Shown here: in pieces, positions 51,481 through 58,425 of the stretch | How positions within the stretch are numbered: the first letter of the stretch is position 1 | Layout of the letters: each line of letters opens with the position of its first letter | NCBI GenBank assembly: GCA_002163155.1 | Contig: MAAO01000015.1 | Location: 124,001 to 188,000 of the forward strand | Source of the DNA: Halobacteriovorax marinus | GTDB taxonomy: Bacteria > Bdellovibrionota > Bacteriovoracia > Bacteriovoracales > Bacteriovoracaceae | DNA: 64,000 nt | Reading direction: 5' to 3' | Notes under the pieces: generated by a model | Told to the model about the DNA's origin: nothing | The model's database searches: none | What the model saw: only the letters and a program-made list of their open reading frames with translations | Program-made: the position numbers and the translations under genes

Positions 51481-52758
51481 ATGAGTAAAATGATTTTAAT
51501 TCGAAGAAAACAAACATCAGACTGGGTGAGCTGCCAAAGCATTACTAAGAACTTAGAGAGTCTTTATCGTAAGTCTTTTGCAGATGAAGTAACCACACTA
51601 GAAATTAGTGCGGACGCCAATAAGTATGACCATTGGTTAATGGCAAAAGAAATTGCCACCCTGGAGCCAACTCATGTGGTCTTTATTGATCACACTCCGC
51701 ATCCGGTGGATCTCGTCACCAGTATCTTCATGCAAGAAATGAAAGTGAAACCTAGTTTTATTTTTCATATATTTGGTGACTTCTCACTGCAGAGTCAATC
51801 ATGGCTACAAATTGAAGAAGTTTTAAAAGATTCCAAATCCATATTCATCTGTGCTTCAGACAAAGAAGTCCTACTACTAAAGAATCTTATCAATGCTAAA
51901 GAGGGAGTCATTCAAAAACTCCCCTTTCCCATTGATGGTGATTTCTTTAAGTTTGATGAGAAGAAAGTTAAGAATAATAAAAAGTTTAAATTTCTCTACA
52001 CGGGAAGACTCTCTGATCAAAAAAATATCATGGAGCTTATTCAATATTTTAATCAATACAATAAAACTATAAATCCAGAAACAGAATTAGTAATTGCTGG
52101 ACCTTATGATGACCTAGGCATTCCCTTTCTTGGAAAGAGAATGAAGAAAGGAAGTTATGGACTACATGTAGAGAATCTCATCAGCTCTCTTGCTAACGAT
52201 AATATTAAAGTTATTGGAAATTGTAATCACGAAGAGTTGAGACAGATCTACCATGAGTGTGATGCTTATGTGAGTTTAAGTACTCACAATGATGAAGACT
52301 ATGGCATGGCACCAGCAGAGGCCTTAACTTGTGGACTCCCTTGCCTCTTAAGTGATTGGGGTGGATTCTCTAGTTTTAGTTTTGTTGATTTTTCAAATGT
52401 TGTCCTTACACCAGTGGAAATAAGAAAGAACAAAATTCTTCCAGAGGCGATGGATGTAGTTAAGAAACTTCATCTCATATCCTCTAAGAAATTAGAGATT
52501 TCTGAAAGAGCTGAGTTATCAAACAAGGCCTTAAAAAGACTCTCGATTGATGGCCTCATACGGCCTCTAAAAGAAATCTATAAAACTGAATTAAAAGAAG
52601 GTAGTTTTCACTCATTTCATGGAAACTTTAAATCCCTCTCTACAACACATCTAATAAATGGTGCGACTCCCTACTTTAGAGCACCTAATGGCAGCTACTC
52701 GACTCTCTACAAAGAGATATACGCTCCCTATTTTAAAAGGCTAATCAGTGAAAATTAA
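51481..52758 (+). CDS. Family 4 glycosyltransferase
   Basis: The 425-residue protein has the GT-B C-terminal domain pattern: FKFLYTGRLSDQKNIMELIQ, ELVIAGPYDDLG, ECDAYVSLSTHNDEDYGMAP and AEALTCGLPCLLSDWGG with the donor-binding E-x7-E. The N-terminal half is more diverged. It is a soluble or membrane-associated retaining transferase using a nucleotide sugar. Its C-terminal half is a close match to both halves of the 934-residue double enzyme at 58422 (HSDENFGMAAFKYLISGKRC; LSDWGGH), so the three domains are paralogues. The next gene begins at a GTG within its 3' end. Confidence 0.85.
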   Translation: MSKMILIRRKQTSDWVSCQSITKNLESLYRKSFADEVTTLEISADANKYDHWLMAKEIATLEPTHVVFIDHTPHPVDLVTSIFMQEMKVKPSFIFHIFGDFSLQSQSWLQIEEVLKDSKSIFICASDKEVLLLKNLINAKEGVIQKLPFPIDGDFFKFDEKKVKNNKKFKFLYTGRLSDQKNIMELIQYFNQYNKTINPETELVIAGPYDDLGIPFLGKRMKKGSYGLHVENLISSLANDNIKVIGNCNHEELRQIYHECDAYVSLSTHNDEDYGMAPAEALTCGLPCLLSDWGGFSSFSFVDFSNVVLTPVEIRKNKILPEAMDVVKKLHLISSKKLEISERAELSNKALKRLSIDGLIRPLKEIYKTELKEGSFHSFHGNFKSLSTTHLINGATPYFRAPNGSYSTLYKEIYAPYFKRLISEN

Positions 52759-53743
52759 CATTGAAGAAGTAATCAATAGAGACTATTCGGAACACGCTGA
52801 ACTTTTAAATAAGAAAGACAGTTGGATGCAACCAGATTACCTAGATAAGAAGTATCTACACTATAGTCAACCGCACACTGAAGATTACTTCACTCCCGCA
52901 GGAGTTCCTTTTTATCTCGTGCACTTTAAAGAGCTTTCCTGGCTAAATCTCTTTCCCACAATATTTGTAAGAGATGGTCTGACTTCTATTGCTCATTTCT
53001 TCTTTAAATATCCTACGCCCAATGGTGTTGAAACGACCTTGATCTTGCCTATTGAAGCAGAAGAGCTCATTCCCGCCGCTTGGCTTGAGAATTGTCTACT
53101 GTGTGATATTAAAAGATATAAAGATGCAAACCTTGGAAAAGTAGAAACTATTTATATTACAGGTTCTATTTGCGAGAACACCTATAATTTCAAAGAAGTT
53201 GAAAAAGAACTTAGAGAATTAAAGAAGAATCATCAACAGAAATTTAAAGCTCTACTCTTTGATAATATTCAACTTGGAAATGAATACACTCCAAACTCTA
53301 AACAGCACAATGTTCATTTCTATAAAATGCTCTTTAATATTTTTGGAGATGACATTGAAGTTTTGAACTGGGGAGAATCAAAAGAGGCGAACTATAGTAA
53401 TTCGGCCTTCTTTGAAATCAATCAGAACAAACTCAACTTCTCAGATAGTTTTGTCACATTTAATTTTATTTCTGGCGGCAGTCTTCCGCTTAATAGCGAT
53501 AGGTATCTTGAAAGTGATTTTACTAACAATTCACTTAGAGTTTCAAAGTACCACTTTCTTGAATTCTCTCACCCCACTGCTTCTCCTAAATCTGAAGAGC
53601 TATGGAGTGAGATAGAAACTCTTAAATCCTACGTACTAACAGGTGAAGAACATCTTGTTCGAACTCATAAGAACTTTGAGTTAGTACACCTTTGTACTCC
53701 TGAATTTGAGAGTCTTATCTTAAAAAGGTTTAAACTTAAGTAG
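52748..53743 (+). CDS. Hypothetical protein, glycan-cluster type
   Basis: The 331-residue protein starts at a GTG that overlaps the end of the GT4 gene by 11 bases. It has no signal peptide or membrane helix. It contains TLILPIEAEELIPAAWL, TIYITGSICENTYNFKE and KFKALLFDNIQLGNEY, with the look of an alpha/beta cytoplasmic enzyme, but I recognise no family. The tight coupling with the GT4 gene and the next hypothetical gene suggests a joint role in building the same glycan. Confidence 0.6.
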   Translation: MKINIEEVINRDYSEHAELLNKKDSWMQPDYLDKKYLHYSQPHTEDYFTPAGVPFYLVHFKELSWLNLFPTIFVRDGLTSIAHFFFKYPTPNGVETTLILPIEAEELIPAAWLENCLLCDIKRYKDANLGKVETIYITGSICENTYNFKEVEKELRELKKNHQQKFKALLFDNIQLGNEYTPNSKQHNVHFYKMLFNIFGDDIEVLNWGESKEANYSNSAFFEINQNKLNFSDSFVTFNFISGGSLPLNSDRYLESDFTNNSLRVSKYHFLEFSHPTASPKSEELWSEIETLKSYVLTGEEHLVRTHKNFELVHLCTPEFESLILKRFKLK

Positions 53744-53746
53744 ATT

Positions 53747-54724
53747 ATGAAATTATATCCTCTTCTTTCAAAATTACCCTATTTTATTCAAACTCTGCCC
53801 TACTTTATAGCCAAGGTTGTGGTCACGACATTGATTGCCAAGAAAGATGTAAAGATCTGGGTAAGAAATAGTTACGTCTTTAATAATATTGTCTGTGCCC
53901 TTAGTGATCTCGATTTCACTATTGTGGTAAAAGAAGTCGTCATGGGAGATAAGGCAGTTGCTCGTTATAGTCTTTTAAAGAAGGTCTTTCCTTTTCTAGG
54001 AGAAATCAATCTCTACCTAGAAGATGAATTAAAAACTTTTGCTCCCATTGTGAACTCCTTTGAACTTAAGAGAGATCCATCGTTAATGGAGTACTTAGGT
54101 AATCAAGTGGTAAGTTCAACTAAGTATGAAGAATTAGTTTTCCTTTGTAAGACAGTTGAATCAGACCAAGAAAATCTCTTGTCCATTCCAGAGTACAGAG
54201 TAAAGAAATGGCAACACCACTTTGAATTAACTGGTAATCAGTGTGATGTTTCACTCTCTTCTCTTTTGAATCTATTAAAAGAAAAGTCACAGTCGCTTGG
54301 TTTTGATTCAGATAAATTTATAGAGCATTACTACACAAAGAATAGAACCATAAAGAAAGATTGCGATGACTTCTACCGCGAAAATTTAGATAAGCAGAGT
54401 TATATTCTACTCTACCCTTTTCGATGGATTGGTAGCTCACTTACTTGTGATTCTTTCATTCACGATATTGAAGAAATAAAGAGTTTTAGTGAAGATCAAT
54501 TGAAACTCTTAGAAGCGCAGGTACAGTGGGAAGTTTGGGGATTATATTCGCAACATATTCACAATTTACGCCAAGCAACTTTGCACACACATCTTGAAAA
54601 CATAAGAGAAATGATGGAAGTTTCTGAGTACTTAAGAAATTCGAAGGCCTATGAGCTGCTCAATAAACTTAGAGCTCTCCACGAAAACTTGCTAATCCAT
54701 TATCCAAAAAGCGGTAAGCTTTAA
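53747..54724 (+). CDS. Hypothetical protein, possibly nucleotidyltransferase-fold
   Basis: The 325-residue protein has VRNSYVFNNIVCALSDLDF around residues 39-57, which resembles the GS...SDLDL motif of minimal nucleotidyltransferases. The SDLDF pair of Asp is plausible as the metal site, but no other family element is sure. The rest is mostly helical. It is third in the plus-strand operon with GT4, and it overlaps the convergent ABC ATPase gene by 56 bases at its 3' end. The nucleotidyltransferase reading is a guess. Confidence 0.5.
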   Translation: MKLYPLLSKLPYFIQTLPYFIAKVVVTTLIAKKDVKIWVRNSYVFNNIVCALSDLDFTIVVKEVVMGDKAVARYSLLKKVFPFLGEINLYLEDELKTFAPIVNSFELKRDPSLMEYLGNQVVSSTKYEELVFLCKTVESDQENLLSIPEYRVKKWQHHFELTGNQCDVSLSSLLNLLKEKSQSLGFDSDKFIEHYYTKNRTIKKDCDDFYRENLDKQSYILLYPFRWIGSSLTCDSFIHDIEEIKSFSEDQLKLLEAQVQWEVWGLYSQHIHNLRQATLHTHLENIREMMEVSEYLRNSKAYELLNKLRALHENLLIHYPKSGKL

Positions 54725-55457
54725 TACCCTTCTCCACATCACCAAAGAATTGTATTTTGCCTGCATCTAGAACGAGGACTTTATTACAAACGGAGCGAAT
54801 TTGATCCAAGCTGTGTGAAACTAATATAGTGGCCCCTGATCTTTCAATAATATCAGAAATTCTTATACGCATCTTCTCTTGAAAGAAGAGATCGGCTCCA
54901 TCAAAGACTTCATCTAATATCAATAGATCACATTCCTTAGCAGAAATTACAGAGAGACAAATTCTCGCCTGCATTCCCTTGGAGTAATTTTGAAAGGGAA
55001 TATCTAAGAATTCATTTAGTTCACTAAAGTCTAGGGCATCTTCCAATAACTGCGCCTGAACAGCGAGGGATTCCCTAGGAAAGATAAATTTCACTAGTAG
55101 AGCGGCATTTTCTCTTCCAGTAAGTTCAGGAATCACCCCAATAGTTGTATTAAAAATTGAGCGGCATTCACCATTTAGAGCAATAGAGCCTGAAGTTGGA
55201 ACCAGAATACCTGCGATTAAACGACAGAGAGTAGTCTTTCCACTGCCATTAACACCGAGAATCCCAATTTTATCACCCTGTTCTAATTTTAGATTAAGAC
55301 CCTTCAGTACGTGCAATGCACTGACTTGTTTTCCCTGTAGGGTAAGAGTCCTTACAAAACGGTCTTTGAGGCTCACTGTTTTAAATAGTTCAGCGTCAAA
55401 GGTCATATGTAGATCTTCAATATTTAGAATGAGATCAGAGTTTGATAAAGAATTCAT
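54669..55457 (-). CDS. ABC exporter ATPase, Wzt type
   Basis: The 262-residue protein has Walker A GILGVNGSGKTTLCRLIAG, the signature YSKGMQARICLSV (a variant of LSGGQ), Walker B LLILDEVFDGAD and the H-loop VSHSLDQI. It has the features of the polysaccharide/teichoic-acid export ATPases (Wzt, TagH, KpsT): the SKGM signature and a region FKTVSLKDRFVRTL before the fold. No C-terminal carbohydrate-binding domain is present. It drives the permease encoded just upstream (overlap of 23 bases) for export of a lipid-linked glycan. It is the last gene of the seven-gene operon that begins at 62938. Confidence 0.85.
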   Translation of the reverse strand: MNSLSNSDLILNIEDLHMTFDAELFKTVSLKDRFVRTLTLQGKQVSALHVLKGLNLKLEQGDKIGILGVNGSGKTTLCRLIAGILVPTSGSIALNGECRSIFNTTIGVIPELTGRENAALLVKFIFPRESLAVQAQLLEDALDFSELNEFLDIPFQNYSKGMQARICLSVISAKECDLLILDEVFDGADLFFQEKMRIRISDIIERSGATILVSHSLDQIRSVCNKVLVLDAGKIQFFGDVEKGIKAYRFLDNGLASFRGEL

Positions 55458-56211
55458 TTCTCTTCCTTTTCCAAAATATTATAGCAATAGCAACAAATGA
55501 TACTGAAACTACCCCACTCTTAAACAATTTAAAGACTAGTACATTGAAATCATAGTCATAGATACAGTATCTAAATGGCTCAATCATAGCAAAGATAGGA
55601 TTGTAACTAATTAAGAAGCGGTACTCAGCTGGCACATACTCAACTGGATAGAAAATAGGAGTCATAAAAAATAAAATATTAATCACGAATGAGGTGATAA
55701 AGCGCACATCTTTAAAGAAAATTTGCATAACAGATAAGAGAAAACACATTCCTATAACTCCACTCACTAGAAAAATCAGCGCGAGGGGAATGAAGAAAAT
55801 TCCCGTAAAGCTTAAATCTGACATACCCCATGTTGGAATAAGTACTAGAAAGAAAGCAAAGAGGAAGTTGATAAAATTATCAAAAACTTGTGCAAGTGCT
55901 AAGACAAAGGGACTAATATTGAAACTCTTAAGTAGCTCTCTCGAGCTATCGAGCACAGGAGTAATCATATCAATACTCATAACAACAAAAATCCAAGGCA
56001 GCAGTCCACAAAGCAAAAACAAGGAATAATTTGGGACTTCAATTTTTAGAAACTTTCTAAAAACAAAGGACTGTACTGAATACATAATCAGCGGATTTAA
56101 AACAACCCATAGGAAACCTGCAATAGTATTTCTATAACGAGAACGCATATTAGCACTGGTTAACGCCATCACTTGCTGCCAGAATTGTCTAAATTCTAAT
56201 TTATTTGCCAT
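55435..56211 (-). CDS. ABC-2 exporter permease, Wzm type
   Basis: The 258-residue protein has six membrane helices. It starts FRQFWQQVMALTSANMRSRYRNTIAGFLWVVLNPL in two parts, with RYRNTIAGFLWVVLNP the hallmark of Wzm/KpsM/TagG permeases. Later pieces are FFKDVRFI and FMTPIFYPVEYVP, also conserved in the family. It exports a polyprenyl-linked glycan to the periplasm with the ATPase gene that follows. It overlaps the peptidase gene upstream by 11 bases. Confidence 0.9.
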   Translation of the reverse strand: MANKLEFRQFWQQVMALTSANMRSRYRNTIAGFLWVVLNPLIMYSVQSFVFRKFLKIEVPNYSLFLLCGLLPWIFVVMSIDMITPVLDSSRELLKSFNISPFVLALAQVFDNFINFLFAFFLVLIPTWGMSDLSFTGIFFIPLALIFLVSGVIGMCFLLSVMQIFFKDVRFITSFVINILFFMTPIFYPVEYVPAEYRFLISYNPIFAMIEPFRYCIYDYDFNVLVFKLFKSGVVSVSFVAIAIIFWKRKRNEFFIKL

Positions 56212-56575
56212 AGAATAATCTCATAATCACTTTAGTATATAAGCTAATTTTCTTATCTTTAATTATGCCAAGAACATTTTCAAATTCAACCGGCAGCTCA
56301 TTTGCCCCCTTATCTTTAAGAGATCTGGTGGTTATCGTCTTGTGAGAGATACCATTGAAGCGCCAAACGAAGTGGGACACAAACTGACCATCACGCCAAA
56401 ATACAATAATATCAAAGAGCTTTAAATCCTCTTCAACGTTTTGCACTTTAATCAGTTCGCCGGTCTTAATAAGAGGTTCCATTGAATCAGAAACAATTTC
56501 TACTTCAATATTACCACGAGAGAGAATAATCTTCTTCATCATGAGAAAATCTTCGAATTCTCGCTTACTTTTCAT
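56201..56575 (-). CDS. S24/S26-type serine peptidase-like protein
   Basis: The 124-residue protein has IVSDSMEPLIKTGELIKV, the SxSMxP box with the nucleophile Ser of signal-peptidase and LexA-like proteins. DIIVFWRDGQFVSHFVWRF carries a His instead of the Lys dyad, as in the Ser-His signal peptidases of archaea and the ER, and DKGANELPVEFENVLGII is the (K/G)GDxN element. Its C-terminal end may be a short hydrophobic patch. A peptidase inside a glycan export operon is unusual; it could cut a peptide or protein exported or modified together with the glycan. The start at 56575 overlaps the radical SAM gene by 11 bases, with a later ATG pair at 56542. Confidence 0.75.
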   Translation of the reverse strand: MKSKREFEDFLMMKKIILSRGNIEVEIVSDSMEPLIKTGELIKVQNVEEDLKLFDIIVFWRDGQFVSHFVWRFNGISHKTITTRSLKDKGANELPVEFENVLGIIKDKKISLYTKVIMRLFYGK

Positions 56576-57680
56576 TTTCTCTCTTCTCTTTCATCTTAAG
56601 TAAGTAATTGGCCTTATCAAACTTCTCTAATTTATCAAAACTTGGAGTCAGCGCCCTAATTCCCATTTCAATCTGATCCCAGCTTAAATGCTCTAGGTAC
56701 CAATCTAAGATCTCTCTATGTTTCTCCACTGGCCAATCAATCAGTGAATATTCCAGTGGCTCATAGGCGTATTGCATATGGGGACGAAATTCCATTTGCT
56801 TGCAATAGTCGAGAGCATCACCTAACTCCTGCCAATTATCTTTTTGAGTTAAAAAACCTAAGAGAATAGGAAAAGTTTCCAGTCCTCTACTCTCTCTAGA
56901 GTCTCGGTACTCTTTAAGTTTCTTTGCCGTCTCAAGAACTAAGGACAGATCACCCTTCTTTCTAATTTTTGAAAAGCGCTCAGGAATAAAGCTATCAATA
57001 CTAATCATGATGCTCTTTATTCTTATTTTATCTAAGTAGTCTTCTAATCTCTTCGTGAATTTATAATTGGCATTTGTGGTAAATAACCACTGGCAATCTG
57101 GATTAATAGGAGCAATAGCATCTATTAGTTTAAATGTATCTTTTTGTAGAAAGGGCTCTCCTGAGAGAAAATCCATTTCTAGAATATAGGGAAAGATATC
57201 TTTTTCTGCCACTTCCCAAAAACCAATCTTGTCATAGAGACCATTTGGTTTTTGCCATATATGGCACATTTGGCATTCGAGGTTGCAAAAACCATTAAAG
57301 TTGGCCGTAAATTTTAAAATCTTGTCTTGTATTACGTTTAAGTCGAGAACATCAAGTAGCTTATTATTTTCACTACAGAGATTACATCCACGGTGGCGAA
57401 TCTCTCTTTCACAGATCTTTACATTTCCTGTTAAGAATTCTTCACGCCACTTTTGGATAAAGTCAGAATTCCATACATCAAATATATTATTATTTTCTAG
57501 GATATTTCCAATTTCAAACTCGGCCCCTTTGAGTCGGCACGAGCCTATTCTTCCATCAGGTTCAGCGATGAGAGTAGAAAAGGGAACAGGACAGAAGTTT
57601 TCAGGCAAACCCAGCTCCTTAAATTTCTTTAAGATGTCTTCTGGTTCTAACTTTTGCTTCTTCTTATAAACGTTACTCAT
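56565..57680 (-). CDS. Twitch-domain radical SAM protein
   Basis: The 371-residue protein has FCPVPFSTLIAEPDGRIGSC and GNILENNNIFDVWNS at the N-terminus, and CEREIRHRGCNLCSEN, forming a half SPASM domain before the core. The core cluster is FNGFCNLECQMCHIWQKPNG (CxxxCxxC, about 132-139), with FLSGEPFLQKDTFKL in place of GGEP (Ser for the first Gly), FTTNANY and MISIDSFIPERFSKIRKKG. It is a paralogue of the gene at 38371 (twitch first, MCxxWxxPNGxYD). It stands one base after the following radical SAM gene's end in the same operon. The operon context suggests a glycan or the S24/S26 peptidase's substrate as target. Confidence 0.88.
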   Translation of the reverse strand: MSNVYKKKQKLEPEDILKKFKELGLPENFCPVPFSTLIAEPDGRIGSCRLKGAEFEIGNILENNNIFDVWNSDFIQKWREEFLTGNVKICEREIRHRGCNLCSENNKLLDVLDLNVIQDKILKFTANFNGFCNLECQMCHIWQKPNGLYDKIGFWEVAEKDIFPYILEMDFLSGEPFLQKDTFKLIDAIAPINPDCQWLFTTNANYKFTKRLEDYLDKIRIKSIMISIDSFIPERFSKIRKKGDLSLVLETAKKLKEYRDSRESRGLETFPILLGFLTQKDNWQELGDALDYCKQMEFRPHMQYAYEPLEYSLIDWPVEKHREILDWYLEHLSWDQIEMGIRALTPSFDKLEKFDKANYLLKMKEKRENEK

Positions 57681-57681
57681 A

Positions 57682-58425
57682 TTAAAACCTTACGCAAGTA
57701 CAACCCTTGCAAGTTTCATTAGATTTTCGTCCATTCTTCTTTTTTAGAGTCTCTCTAAAGTCTTTATACTTTTTTGAGTTCCAAATATCTAAGATCCCTT
57801 CTTCATGAATATTCCCCATAGATAACTTCTGATAGAAGTCCTCATAACAAGGTAGAATATTTCCCTTTAGAGTGATGACCATTAGATAGAGAGGGAGAAA
57901 ACAAGGAATAGCACTCACATCATCAGTAGCGATATCAGTGAGAATTCCTGCTCTATTACTGAAGTTAATCTCTTTAAAATTTTGATAGTGTATTTTATTT
58001 CTTAGTTCTGGAGAGAGAGAGTCATAAGTCTTTGCAAAAACATAACCTTTCTTCACATCTTCGTGTTTTGTTATATAGAAACTCGTTACTCCAAGTTCTA
58101 ACAAACTCTTCATTTTCTTTTCAGTTAAGAGAGTCCCATTGGAGTAAATAACAATTACACATGCGGGGAGATAACCTCTAGTCATTTGAACAAAGAGATC
58201 AAGATTCTTACATAATAGTGGCTCATTATAGAAGTGATAGGAAATACGTCCCTTAAAGTTAATATCTCTTAACTGAACCATAATCCTTTCAAAAAGAGCA
58301 GGGTCCATCTCACCCTGTTCAATACGGGCATGGCCTGAATTGGGACAATAACTACAACTCATATTACAGTTGCTATTAATTTCAATTTCTACTGCTGAGA
58401 ATTGATCCTTAGAAAGTTCAATCAT
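57682..58425 (-). CDS. Short radical SAM/SPASM protein
   Basis: The 247-residue protein has EINSNCNMSCSYCPNSGHA (CxxxCxxC, about 20-27), YHFYNEPLLCKNLDL with NEP in place of GGEP, and IYSNGTLLTEKKMKSLLE. The C-terminal SPASM part is ILPCYEDFYQKLSMGNI and TCKGCTCVRF. At 247 residues it is shorter than usual (330-400). It overlaps the double glycosyltransferase gene by 4 bases and is followed one base later by the second radical SAM gene, so two radical SAM enzymes act in one operon. Confidence 0.85.
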   Translation of the reverse strand: MIELSKDQFSAVEIEINSNCNMSCSYCPNSGHARIEQGEMDPALFERIMVQLRDINFKGRISYHFYNEPLLCKNLDLFVQMTRGYLPACVIVIYSNGTLLTEKKMKSLLELGVTSFYITKHEDVKKGYVFAKTYDSLSPELRNKIHYQNFKEINFSNRAGILTDIATDDVSAIPCFLPLYLMVITLKGNILPCYEDFYQKLSMGNIHEEGILDIWNSKKYKDFRETLKKKNGRKSNETCKGCTCVRF

